Below are positions 7,275-16,339 of a stretch of DNA of 35,068 nucleotides, piece by piece (positions within the stretch are counted from its first letter, which is position 1; every line of letters begins with the position of its first letter). This DNA comes from Saccharothrix coeruleofusca (GTDB taxonomy: Bacteria; Actinomycetota; Actinomycetes; Mycobacteriales; Pseudonocardiaceae). The notes under the pieces were generated by a model, which had not been told where the DNA came from, made no database searches, and saw only the letters and a program-made list of their open reading frames with translations. The stretch is taken from NCBI RefSeq assembly GCF_014648515.1, contig NZ_BMRG01000001.1, positions 529,669-564,736 on the forward strand. The letters are read 5' to 3'. The translations under genes were made by a program, and so were the position numbers.

Positions 7275-8183
7275 GTGCAACCCACGAGTACGGTCGAACG
7301 GCCCGAAGCGCCCCCGGAAGCAAACTCACGCACGTTCGCGCGCGCGATCGCCGACGTGCGCGAGGGCTGGCAGAACCGGGAGCTGTGGGGCCACCTGGGC
7401 TGGCAGGACATCAAGCAGCGCTACCGCAGGTCGGTCATCGGCCCGCTGTGGATCACCATCTCGATGGGCACCACGGCGCTGGCGCTGGGCCTGCTGTACT
7501 CGCAGCTGTTCAACCAGGAGATCAACACCTTCCTGCCCTACATCACGGCCGGTTTCGTGGTGTGGAACTTCCTGGTGGGCTGCGTCACCGAGGGCACCGA
7601 CGTCTTCATCGCCAACGAAGGGCTGATCAAGCACCTGCCCGCGCCGATCAGCGTGCACGTGCTGCGGCTGGTGTGGCGCCAGGTGCTCTTCTTCGCGCAC
7701 AACCTGGTGGTCTACGCGGTCGTCGTGGCGATCTTCTTCGGCGACCTCAACCAGCCGTACCAGATGCAGGACGACCCGGTCACGCACCCCGGTCTGAGCT
7801 GGGCGATCCTGCTCGCCATCCCGGCGTTCGCGCTGCTGGCGGTCAACGCGGTGTGGGTCGCGTTGCTGTTCGGCATCATCAGCACCCGCTTCCGCGACAT
7901 CCCCCCGGTCATCCACAGCTTCATCAACCTGATCTTCTTCATGACGCCGATCGTGTGGCACACCGGCATCCTGCACAAGGTCGGCGCCGACGGTGACTGG
8001 CGGATGCTCATCGCGGAGCTGAACCCCCTGTACCACTTCCTGGAAATCGTGCGCGCGCCGATGCTGGGTCACCAGCAGAGCTGGCACCACTGGGCGGTGG
8101 TCGGCGGCTTCACCGTCCTGGGTTGGGCGCTGGCGCTGCTGGCCATGCGCAACTACCGTGCCCGCGTCTCCTACTGGGTCTGA
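7275..8183 (+). CDS. wzm: Glycan ABC transporter permease (Wzm/RfbD-like)
   Basis: 302-residue ABC-2-type permease for export of a lipid-linked polysaccharide across the plasma membrane. An amphipathic start (REGWQNRELWGHLGWQDIKQ then RYRRSVIGPLW) is the hallmark entry of Wzm-type permeases. About six membrane segments follow, including the regions around ISMGTTALALGLLYSQLF, LVVYAVVVAIFF, WAILLAIPAFALL and WALALLAM. It is homologous by motif and neighbourhood to M. tuberculosis Rv3783, the galactan exporter permease. The wzt gene follows after 16 bp. An in-frame ATG at 7248 would add 9 residues; the GTG at 7275 is preferred because of the -10 box at 7261. Confidence 0.9.
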   Translation: MQPTSTVERPEAPPEANSRTFARAIADVREGWQNRELWGHLGWQDIKQRYRRSVIGPLWITISMGTTALALGLLYSQLFNQEINTFLPYITAGFVVWNFLVGCVTEGTDVFIANEGLIKHLPAPISVHVLRLVWRQVLFFAHNLVVYAVVVAIFFGDLNQPYQMQDDPVTHPGLSWAILLAIPAFALLAVNAVWVALLFGIISTRFRDIPPVIHSFINLIFFMTPIVWHTGILHKVGADGDWRMLIAELNPLYHFLEIVRAPMLGHQQSWHHWAVVGGFTVLGWALALLAMRNYRARVSYWV

Positions 8184-8199
8184 GTGAGGCCGTAAGAAC

Positions 8200-9015
8200 A
8201 TGGTCAGCATCGACGTCTGGAACGCCTCGGTCGACTTCCCGATCTTCGACGCCAAGTCGAGGTCGCTGAAGAAGCTCGCGCTGGGCAAGGTCGGCGGCAA
8301 GATCGGCTCCGAGGGCCGCGTCCCGATCATCGAGGCACTGCACGACATCAACGTCTCGTTGAAGGACGGCGACCGGGTGGGCCTGGTCGGCCACAACGGC
8401 GCGGGCAAGTCCACCCTGCTGCGGCTGCTGGCGGGCATCTACGAGCCCACCCGTGGCAGCTCGCGGATCGTGGGCAAGGTCGCGCCGGTGTTCGACCTGG
8501 GCGTGGGCATGGACCCGGAGATCTCCGGCTACGAGAACATCATGATCCGCGGCCTGTTCCTGGGCATGAACCGCCGGGAGATGGAGAAGCGGGTCGACGA
8601 CATCGCCGAGTTCACCGAGCTGGGCGACTACCTGTCGATGCCGCTGCGCACCTACTCCACGGGTATGCGGGTGCGCCTGGCGCTGGGCGTGGTGACCTCC
8701 ATCGACCCGGAGATCCTGCTGCTGGACGAGGGCATCGGCGCGGTGGACGCGGCGTTCCTGGAGAAGGCCCGCAACCGGCTGCACGACCTGGTCAAGCGCT
8801 CCGGCATCCTGGTCTTCGCCAGCCACTCCGACGAGTTCCTGCTGGAGCTGTGCGACTCGGCGATCTGGATGGACGAGGGCCGGATGAAGGCGCACGGCGG
8901 GCTGCGGGAGGTGCTCACCTCGTACAAGGGCCGTGACCCGTTCGAGAACCTGAGCCCGGAGATGCTGGAGCGGATCGGCCAGTCGAAGGTCCTGAGCGGG
9001 AACGGTGGCGAGTAG
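8200..9015 (+). CDS. wzt: Glycan ABC transporter ATPase (Wzt/RfbE-like, short form)
   Basis: 271-residue ATPase energising Wzm. Walker A is GHNGAGKST (64-72), the ABC signature YSTGMRVRLAL begins at 152, Walker B is ILLLDEG (172-178) and the switch histidine is in FASHSDE (H209). The GYENIMIRGLFLGM segment after the Q-loop is typical of polysaccharide and teichoic-acid exporters (Wzt, TagH). It lacks the C-terminal carbohydrate-binding domain found in Wzt proteins that recognise a capped chain end, like M. tuberculosis Rv3781. It sits between wzm and glfT1 with gaps of 16 and 3 bp, so the three are a tight operon. Confidence 0.93.
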   Translation: MVSIDVWNASVDFPIFDAKSRSLKKLALGKVGGKIGSEGRVPIIEALHDINVSLKDGDRVGLVGHNGAGKSTLLRLLAGIYEPTRGSSRIVGKVAPVFDLGVGMDPEISGYENIMIRGLFLGMNRREMEKRVDDIAEFTELGDYLSMPLRTYSTGMRVRLALGVVTSIDPEILLLDEGIGAVDAAFLEKARNRLHDLVKRSGILVFASHSDEFLLELCDSAIWMDEGRMKAHGGLREVLTSYKGRDPFENLSPEMLERIGQSKVLSGNGGE

Positions 9016-9018
9016 GAC

Positions 9019-9915
9019 GTGAAGGCACTGCCGAAGGGGTCCGTGGTCGGGGTCGTGGTGACCCGGCACCGGCGCGAGCTGCTGGCCGATTCGCTGAAGG
9101 TGCTGGCGTCGCAGACCAGGGCGCTCGACCACCTGGTGGTCGTGGACAACGGTCCCGACCAGCCGGTCGAGGACCTCGTCGAGCAGTGCCCCATCCCCAC
9201 CACCTACCTGCCCTCGCACCGCAACCTGGGCGGCGCGGGCGGGTTCGCGCTGGGGATGCTGCACGCGCTGTCGCTGGGCGCGGACTGGCTGTGGCTGGCC
9301 GACGACGACGGCAGGCCCGCCGACGAGACGGTGCTGGAGGTGCTGCTGGCCGAGGCGGGCAGGCGCGACCTGGCCGCCATCTCGCCCGTGGTGGCCAACA
9401 TCGACCGCCCGGAGAAGCTGGCCTTCCCGCTGCGCCGGGGGCTGACCTGGAAGCGCCGCACCGAGGACCTGGGCGCGGACTTCCTGCCCGGCATCGCCTC
9501 GCTGTTCAACGGCGCGCTGTTCCGCGCCTCCACCGTGGACGTGATCGGCGTGCCGGACTACCGGCTGTTCTTCCGCGGCGACGAGGTGGAGATCCACCGC
9601 AGGCTGGTGCGCACCGGGCTGCCGTTCGGCACCTCGCTGAAGGTCACCTACCTGCACCCGGACGGCTCGGACGAGTTCAAGCCGATGCTGGGCGGCCGGT
9701 TCCACGCCCAGGACCCGGAGAACGCGGTCAAGCGGTACTACACCTACCGCAACCGCGGCTACCTGCTGTCCCAGCCGGGGATGCGCAAGCTGGGGCTGCT
9801 GGAGGTCTTCCGGTTCGGCCTGTACTTCCTGGGCCAGCGCAAGGACCCCAAGGCGTTCCTGGAATGGGTCAAGCTGGTGCGCCAGGGGCAGCGGGAGCGC
9901 TTCTTCCGGAAGTGA
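9019..9915 (+). CDS. glfT1: Galactofuranosyltransferase GlfT1-like (GT2)
   Basis: 298-residue GT-A enzyme. In mycobacteria GlfT1 (Rv3782) adds the first two galactofuranose units from UDP-Galf to the polyprenyl-linked rhamnosyl primer, on the cytoplasmic face. Visible here are the N-terminal VGVVVTRHRRELL strand, VVDNG at 41-45, RNLGGAGGFALGM (68-80) and the metal-binding DDD at 95-97 (LADDDGRP). FFRGDEVEIHRRL carries the likely catalytic acid region. It starts with GTG three bases after the wzt stop. The specific role rests on family motifs plus the wzm/wzt context; the true acceptor in this organism is unknown. A second enzyme with the same GGAGGFAxGM...DDD pattern lies at 13713-14612. Confidence 0.85.
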   Translation: MKALPKGSVVGVVVTRHRRELLADSLKVLASQTRALDHLVVVDNGPDQPVEDLVEQCPIPTTYLPSHRNLGGAGGFALGMLHALSLGADWLWLADDDGRPADETVLEVLLAEAGRRDLAAISPVVANIDRPEKLAFPLRRGLTWKRRTEDLGADFLPGIASLFNGALFRASTVDVIGVPDYRLFFRGDEVEIHRRLVRTGLPFGTSLKVTYLHPDGSDEFKPMLGGRFHAQDPENAVKRYYTYRNRGYLLSQPGMRKLGLLEVFRFGLYFLGQRKDPKAFLEWVKLVRQGQRERFFRK

Positions 9916-9958
9916 CCGCCGCCCGGATTGCGCTGGGCGCTGAATCGCTGACGGCGAA

Positions 9959-9974
9959 CCCGCCTTGTGGCGGG
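9959..9974 (+). terminator. Short GC hairpin after glfT1
   Basis: CCCGCC (9959-9964) and GGCGGG (9969-9974) pair around TTGT, 44 bases after the glfT1 stop. It is short and has no U-tract, so it is only a possible terminator for the wzm-wzt-glfT1 operon. Confidence 0.35.
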
Positions 9975-10000
9975 CGCGGGGGTGCGGTGCGCTGGTGGGC

Positions 10001-10222
10001 ATGAACACCACCTCCGCACCGCACAAGACGCCCTCGCTGGTCCTGCACCTGGCGGGCAACTCCAACGCCATCAGCATCCGGGTCAGCGAAGAGGTCCGCG
10101 CCGACCTGGCACCCCGGCTCATCCAGGTCGTGCGCAACGGCCACACGCAGGCCATCCCCACCGCCGATGGCAAGGAATTCGTGGTGAACTTCGGCCACGT
10201 GGTGGCCGCGCACTTCGAGTGA
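10001..10222 (+). CDS. Small protein of unknown function (73 aa)
   Basis: Not recognised. 73 residues with no signal peptide or membrane segment. It reads as a small beta-rich domain: TPSLVLHLAG, AISIRVSEEVRADLAPRLIQ, an Ile-Pro-Thr-Ala-Asp-Gly turn and a final EFVVNFGHVVAAHFE strand. The overall rhythm resembles small actinobacterial proteins that end in a VVNFxxVxxA strand. The ATG at 10001 is the natural start. The frame is open a little further up, but that part reads as low-quality coding. It lies alone between glfT1 and the SdrD-like pair. Codon use is GC-rich at third positions, which supports real coding. Confidence 0.6.
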   Translation: MNTTSAPHKTPSLVLHLAGNSNAISIRVSEEVRADLAPRLIQVVRNGHTQAIPTADGKEFVVNFGHVVAAHFE

Positions 10223-10394
10223 AACCTGGCGCGGCCGGGCCGCATCCCCTTGAAGACGCGCGGGGCGGCGGTCGGGTTGTCACGTGTTCTCAACAAAGCC
10301 TCAAAAGCGGGTTTTGGGTTTTCCTCAGAGCGGTCCGCCAAGCTCTGCGTTGTCGGTGATCGAGGGGGTCGCCGACGACACGAGGGGACCAGAG

Positions 10395-11213
10395 ATGAAC
10401 TTCCGGAGCACCGCCCGCCGCACCGTCGCCGCCGCTGTCGCCGTCGTCGCGCCGCTGGCCTTGAGCAGCACCGCCGCGTTCGCGCAGGGGGCCGACGGGA
10501 CCGTCTCCATCGCCGGGGTGGTGTGGCACGACGTGGACGGCGACGGCGTCCGCGAGGCGGGGGAACCGCCCATCGCCAACCAGTGGATCGTCCTCGACGA
10601 GGGCAGGCAGGAGGCCTTCACCGACGCCAGTGGCCGCTACCGCTTCACCGGCCTGGTGCCGGGGGCCCACATCGTGCAGTCTGTGGACCGGGTGATGAGC
10701 GGTCAGGTGTGGAGCGGCAAGGGCACCGACTTCGACCCGGCCACCGGGTACTCCAAGATGCAGTACCTGCTGGAGGACGGCCAGCACGTCGAGCTGGACA
10801 GCGGCTTCGTCACCGCCGACTTCGACTACCACCCGACCGGGATCAGCGTCACCGGGCCGGACAAGGAGGTCTACGAGGTCGGCGACGTGCTCGACATCGT
10901 CGGCGGCGTCACCTTCGACGGGCTGGGCTACATGAACTACTTCGCGGACCTGACCCTGCCCTCGGGCGTGCGCAAGCTGGAGCGGCTGGGCACCATGAGG
11001 ACCTTCATGGCCGAGGACAAGCCCAACGAGGTCACCGGCTGGTTCTACGACCGCAAGGCGCCCGGCGTGGTGGAGACCATCGGCGCGCGCGTCGTCGTGG
11101 AGCGGCCCATCACCGCCGGTGAGATCCGGCTGCACATGAGCGACGGCGGCGACCTGAACCCGGCCAACAACACGATCACGCGCAACCTCACGGCCGTTGC
11201 GCCGTCTCTGTAG
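10395..11213 (+). CDS. Secreted SdrD-B-like domain protein, unanchored paralogue
   Basis: 272 residues. Signal peptide 1-30 (RSTARR, hydrophobic stretch, cleavage AFA-QG). Residues about 38-105 form an SdrD B-like/Cna-B-type fold with a calcium-loop-like DVDGDGVREAGE (47-58) and GRYRFTGLVPG. The rest (about 120-272) is a DUF11-like extracellular region shared with the next gene: DSGFVTADFDYHPT, KEVYEVGDVLDIVGG, RKLERLGTMRTFMAED. It stops shortly after that domain and has no linker, sorting signal or membrane anchor, so the product is likely released or held by partners. GAGGGG-type Shine-Dalgarno 7 bases before the ATG. The upstream 172 bp include an AT-rich stretch near 10290-10325 that may hold the promoter. 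Function unknown. Confidence 0.82.
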   Translation: MNFRSTARRTVAAAVAVVAPLALSSTAAFAQGADGTVSIAGVVWHDVDGDGVREAGEPPIANQWIVLDEGRQEAFTDASGRYRFTGLVPGAHIVQSVDRVMSGQVWSGKGTDFDPATGYSKMQYLLEDGQHVELDSGFVTADFDYHPTGISVTGPDKEVYEVGDVLDIVGGVTFDGLGYMNYFADLTLPSGVRKLERLGTMRTFMAEDKPNEVTGWFYDRKAPGVVETIGARVVVERPITAGEIRLHMSDGGDLNPANNTITRNLTAVAPSL

Positions 11214-11245
11214 GCGCAGCTAGTACCACTGAGGGGGAAAAAGAG

Positions 11246-12358
11246 ATGAGCTTCCGCGCCACCGCCAGACGCGCCGCCGTGATCGCCGCCGCCGCCGTCA
11301 TCCCGCTGGCCCTGCCCGCAGCGGCCTTCGCCCAGGAGGCCGGGCAACCCGCCGAGGAGGGGACGGGCACCGTCTCCGGTGTCGTCTGGCACGACCTGAA
11401 CGGCAACGGCCTGCGCGAGGCGGGCGAGCCGCCCATCGCGGACCAGGTGATGCTCCTGGGCGACCGGGCCTTCCAGGCGCGCACCGACAGCGAGGGCCGC
11501 TACACCATCCGGAACGTGCCGCCCTCGTTCAACGTGGTGTACTCGGCGGACCGCCTCGGCTTCCGCCAGGTGTGGTCGCGCAAGGCCGCCGGGGGCTCGG
11601 TGTTCGACCCGGCCACCGGGATCAGCGACGAGTTCCAGATCAAGGCGGGCCAGCACCTGGAGGGGTTCGACAGCGGTTTCGTCACCGCCGAGTTCGACTC
11701 CCACCCGACCGAGATCAGCATCGCGGGCGCACCCGGCAAGGAGGTCTACGAGGTCGGCGACGTGCTCGACGTCATCGGCGGCGCCACCTTCGAGGGCAAG
11801 GGCTACTCGCAGTTCTTCGCGACGATGACCCTGCCCGACGGGCTGCGCAAGCTGGAGCGGCTGGGCACCATGCGGCCGTTCATGGCCGAGGACGAGCCCA
11901 ACGAGGTCACCGGCTGGTTCGCCGACCGCCGGGAGCCGGGCAAGGTCGAGACCATCGGGGCGCGCGTGATCGTGGAGAAGCCCATGACGGCCGCGCAGGT
12001 CAGGCTGGCGATGCCGACCGGGGGCGACCCGGACCCGTCGAACAACGTCATGACCGCGACGCTGACGGCGGTGGCGAAGCCGGGCACCCCCACGTCCACC
12101 ACGGCGCCCACCAGCACGGCGCCCACCGGCACCACCGCGCCGACGACCGGCACCACCACCGCGCCCGCGAGCACGACCACGACGACCACGCAGGCCGCCG
12201 TGGTGCCGGTGGCGCACAAGACCGACCAGAAGATCGCGCAGGACGGCCAGCCGCTGGCGAGCACGGGCGCCTCGGTGCTCGGCTTGCTCGGCCTGGGCGG
12301 CAGCCTGCTGGCGGGCGGCGGAGCGGCGCTCTGGGGAGCGCGCCGCGCCAAGTCCTGA
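11246..12358 (+). CDS. SdrD-B-like surface protein with LASTG class E sortase signal
   Basis: 370 residues and a paralogue of the preceding gene, 32 bp downstream. Signal peptide 1-29 (AFA-QE). SdrD-B-like domain about 43-110 with DLNGNGLREAGE. The shared second region runs to about 275 (KEVYEVGDVLDVIGG, RKLERLGTMRPFMAED). It adds what its neighbour lacks: a Thr/Pro/Ala-rich wall-spanning linker (about 278-318) and a C-terminal sorting signal LASTG at 337-341, then a hydrophobic segment and the positive tail ARRAKS. LAxTG is the motif of actinobacterial class E sortases, so covalent attachment to the wall is expected. No sortase gene is in the window. GAGGGGG Shine-Dalgarno upstream of the ATG. 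Confidence 0.87.
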   Translation: MSFRATARRAAVIAAAAVIPLALPAAAFAQEAGQPAEEGTGTVSGVVWHDLNGNGLREAGEPPIADQVMLLGDRAFQARTDSEGRYTIRNVPPSFNVVYSADRLGFRQVWSRKAAGGSVFDPATGISDEFQIKAGQHLEGFDSGFVTAEFDSHPTEISIAGAPGKEVYEVGDVLDVIGGATFEGKGYSQFFATMTLPDGLRKLERLGTMRPFMAEDEPNEVTGWFADRREPGKVETIGARVIVEKPMTAAQVRLAMPTGGDPDPSNNVMTATLTAVAKPGTPTSTTAPTSTAPTGTTAPTTGTTTAPASTTTTTTQAAVVPVAHKTDQKIAQDGQPLASTGASVLGLLGLGGSLLAGGGAALWGARRAKS

Positions 12359-12373
12359 CCGGCGGGGAACACC

Positions 12374-12413
12374 GAAAGGCCCCAGCGTCCTCGGGGGGAC
12401 GCTGGGGCCTTTC
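12374..12413. terminator. Bidirectional terminator between the surface-protein pair and glf
   Basis: A 17-bp perfect stem (12374-12390 with 12397-12413) and a 6-base loop. The outer pairs AAA/TTT give a short U-run in both directions. It separates convergent genes ending at 12358 and 12429. Confidence 0.85.
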
Positions 12414-12428
12414 CGCGCGTGCGGGACC

Positions 12429-13712
<1,284 letters not shown>

Positions 13713-14612
13713 CTAGAGCACCGAGCGCGGCATCTCCGGCTTCGGGTTGAACTTGACACCCTCGACGATCTTGCGGAACAGCTTGAGCCGCAGGCCCCAC
13801 GGCACCCGGCCGCCCTTGAGGCCCTGGTGCACGCGCACCACGAACTTGGCGAACGCCACCGGGTTCTCGTGGTGCAGCCGGTAGGACGCCTCGTTGCGCG
13901 CGCCGTACTCGAACTTCCACAGGTTGGAGGCGTTGACGTCGCTGAAGTTCACGCCGCGGTTGACGCCCAGGTCGTGCACCACGACGCTGCGCAGCACCTG
14001 CACGCCGGGGCCGGACTTGTTGACGCGCAGCGTGTACTCCTGGTCGTCGAACCAGATGAAGTACTCGCGCAGCGGCAGGCCGTGCTTGGTCAGCGCCCAG
14101 CGCGGGAACAGCACGGAGACGAAGGAGCAGTGCTGCACCAGCACGTTCTCCTGGCCCTTGGCGATCAGCCTGCCCCAGTCCCAGGTGGTGACCGGGTTGT
14201 TCATCTCGCAGATGCTGCCGTCGACCCACCTGACCAGCGAGCAGGCGAAGGGCAGCTGCATGCCCATCTCCGCCTCGGCCTTGGCCAGGCCGTTGACCAG
14301 CTCCTCCAGCGCGTCGGAGTTGGCGTAGCAGTCGTCGTCCATGATCCAGACGAAGTCCGCGCCCAGCTCGTAGCCCTTGTTCATGCCGGTGGCGAAGCCG
14401 CCCGCGCCGCCGGTGTTCTCGGTCAGCCGGACGATGACCACGCCGTCGAGGCCCTCGTACCGCTTGAGCACCTCGTCGGTGCCGTCGGTCGACGCGTTGT
14501 CCACGATGACCAGCCACTCGGGCTTGCGGGACTGCGCGAGGACGTGGTCGAGCACCTTGGGGAGCTTGTCCTTGCGGTTGTAGGTGACGACAACGGCGGC
14601 AACGGTGCTCAC
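13713..14612 (-). CDS. GT2 glycosyltransferase, GlfT1-like paralogue
   Basis: 299-residue GT-A enzyme. AAVVVTYNRKDKL (5-17), IVDNASTDGTDEV (36-48), ENTGGAGGFATGMNKGYELG and DDD at 92-94 (IMDDDCY) match the galactofuranosyltransferase-type pattern also seen at 9019-9915. WFDDQEYTLRV and VHDLG-V provide the conserved acidic and His segments. It probably transfers a sugar (Galf likely, given adjacent glf) onto the wall glycan; rhamnosyl transfer is an alternative. I chose the GTG at 14612: it overlaps the upstream stop as GTGA and has AAGGA at ideal spacing. The ATG at 14621 would sit directly on that AAGG. It lacks the extra domains of the 600+ residue GlfT2 polymerase. Confidence 0.83.
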   Translation of the reverse strand: MSTVAAVVVTYNRKDKLPKVLDHVLAQSRKPEWLVIVDNASTDGTDEVLKRYEGLDGVVIVRLTENTGGAGGFATGMNKGYELGADFVWIMDDDCYANSDALEELVNGLAKAEAEMGMQLPFACSLVRWVDGSICEMNNPVTTWDWGRLIAKGQENVLVQHCSFVSVLFPRWALTKHGLPLREYFIWFDDQEYTLRVNKSGPGVQVLRSVVVHDLGVNRGVNFSDVNASNLWKFEYGARNEASYRLHHENPVAFAKFVVRVHQGLKGGRVPWGLRLKLFRKIVEGVKFNPKPEMPRSVL

Positions 14613-16255
14613 TTGAGCCATCCTTCGTAGGTGTCGCGGACCCAGGTCCGGGCGTCGGGCAGCTTGGCGAACGCGGCGGCCTTGCCTGCCTGCTCGTCCA
14701 GCCAGGTCTTGCGCTGCTCCGGCGAGTTGATCATGGTTCGAATGCGCTCGGCGGCGGTCGAGATGAACGGGTACGGGTGGCGCGGCACCAGCAGGTCCTC
14801 GGCCACCAGGGACGCCTGCGAACCGACGTCGGTGGACACCACCGGCACGCCCGCCGCGGTCGCCTCGAACGAGGTGAGCGTGAGCCCCTCGTTGTCGGAG
14901 GAGATGACCAGCACGTCGGCGTCGGCCAGGGTCTTGGCCACCGGCTTGTCCGACCCGCGCAGCTCCAGCACGTCGGACAGGCCCAGCCTGCTCACCAGGC
15001 CGTGCACCTCGCCCGCCAGCTCGCCGTCGCCGTGCACGATGAACCGGATCTCGCGCGACGCGGACCCCTTCAGCGACGCCGCCAGCTGCAGGAACAGGTA
15101 CGGGCGCTTCTGCTGGGTGAACCGGCCGACGAACGCCACGGTGAACGGGCCGTCGTCGGACTTGGCCTTGGCCGCGGCCTGGCCGATGCCCTTGGTGGTG
15201 AGGTTGGCCAGGGTCGCCAGCTCCACCTTCGCCGGGTCCACGCCCTGCTTGCCCACCAGGTAGTCGCGCAGCATCGGCGAGATGACGTGGTGGTGGTCGA
15301 TGACGTTGGTCATCCGCACCGAGATGTCGACGAAGCCGCCGGTGCGCCACTCCAGGATGTGCAGCGAGTCGATGACCGGCAGGTCCGGGCGGATCGACTT
15401 CAGCCACGGCAGGCGCTGGGCCAGCCAGGTGCTGTGGTGCAGGTGCACGCCGCGCACGTCGTAGGCGGACAGCACGCCGTTGAGGAACGCCGACTCCTGC
15501 TCCGGGCTGACCGGGTGGGTCAGCGGCACCACGATCGCGCCGTCCAGCTCCGGCCGGGTGATCCACGGGTGGGTGGAGGGCCGGTCGGTGATGACGATGG
15601 GGGTGAAGCCTGCCTCCTTGGCCAGCTGCACGGTCTCCAGCGCGAACCGCTCCGCGCCGCCCAGCTCCAGCCAGTGGATGCCGAAGATGATCGCCGGGGT
15701 GGCGCCGTGGCCGGTGGCCGTGGTGCCCCTGGTGATCCGGACGGGCGCCTTCTTGGGCACCTCGCGCTTGCGGTAGCGCTTCTCGGTGACGTCGGTGCGG
15801 TACTGGCGCAGCACGTCGAACTGCACCGGCGCGAAGAACCGCACCGAGCGGCGCACCTTGCCCATCAGGCCGGGCAGCTGGTGGTAGGCGGAGGCCACCT
15901 CCGGCTCGCCGCCCAGGTCCACCGCCAGGTCGACCAGGCCCTCGGGCGGGTTGGTGCCGCTGGTGGTCTGCACGGTGCTGCGCACCACCAGGGAGCCGAC
16001 CACCTCGCGGTCGTCGCCCCACTCGATGTGCCTGGTGCGGTCGTCGGTCAGCGAGGGCATGGTGCCCCTGGGACCGCGCAGCACGGTGATCCGGAACGTC
16101 CGCCCCGGCCGCGCCAGCGCGTGGAAGTTCACCGCGCCGATGAGGATGCGGCGCTCCCGCTCGTCGAGCAGCCCTTCCCCGTCGGCGAGGCCGATTCCGC
16201 TTTCGTCGAGCAGTTCGACAATTTCTGGGAGCTTGTCCACGGGCCCTTCCGTCAC
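14609..16255 (-). CDS. GT4 glycosyltransferase with long unassigned N-terminal region
   Basis: 548 residues. The C-terminal 360 (about 187-548) form a GT-B enzyme: FGIHWLELGGAERFAL (191-206), AFVGRFTQQKRPYLFLQL (374-391), HGDGELAGEV and the retaining-GT4 E-x7-E motif at E456/E464 (NEGLTLTSFEA), so a retaining nucleotide-sugar transferase. Residues 1-185 do not match anything I recognise; they are mostly soluble, with ERRILIGAVNFHALARPGRT near 34-53 and a basic stretch (KRYRKREVPKKAPVR) just before the GT domain. GTG start at 16255 with GAGAGAT nearby. The stop overlaps the next gene by 4 bases, so translation is coupled. Donor and acceptor sugars unknown. Confidence 0.83.
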   Translation of the reverse strand: MTEGPVDKLPEIVELLDESGIGLADGEGLLDERERRILIGAVNFHALARPGRTFRITVLRGPRGTMPSLTDDRTRHIEWGDDREVVGSLVVRSTVQTTSGTNPPEGLVDLAVDLGGEPEVASAYHQLPGLMGKVRRSVRFFAPVQFDVLRQYRTDVTEKRYRKREVPKKAPVRITRGTTATGHGATPAIIFGIHWLELGGAERFALETVQLAKEAGFTPIVITDRPSTHPWITRPELDGAIVVPLTHPVSPEQESAFLNGVLSAYDVRGVHLHHSTWLAQRLPWLKSIRPDLPVIDSLHILEWRTGGFVDISVRMTNVIDHHHVISPMLRDYLVGKQGVDPAKVELATLANLTTKGIGQAAAKAKSDDGPFTVAFVGRFTQQKRPYLFLQLAASLKGSASREIRFIVHGDGELAGEVHGLVSRLGLSDVLELRGSDKPVAKTLADADVLVISSDNEGLTLTSFEATAAGVPVVSTDVGSQASLVAEDLLVPRHPYPFISTAAERIRTMINSPEQRKTWLDEQAGKAAAFAKLPDARTWVRDTYEGWLK

Positions 16256-16339
16256 ATCTCTCGGTTGTTGTCGAGTAGCGCCGACCGGGCGCGTGCGAGG
16301 CAGGGGCCGAGTTTACCGAAGGCCCGCCGCCGTTTTGTC

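Noticed and set aside
10277-10290. parS-like site (TCACGTG core)
   Set aside because: Only the 7-base core agrees with the actinobacterial parS palindrome GTTTCACGTGAAAC; the right half does not, and no second copy was noticed.
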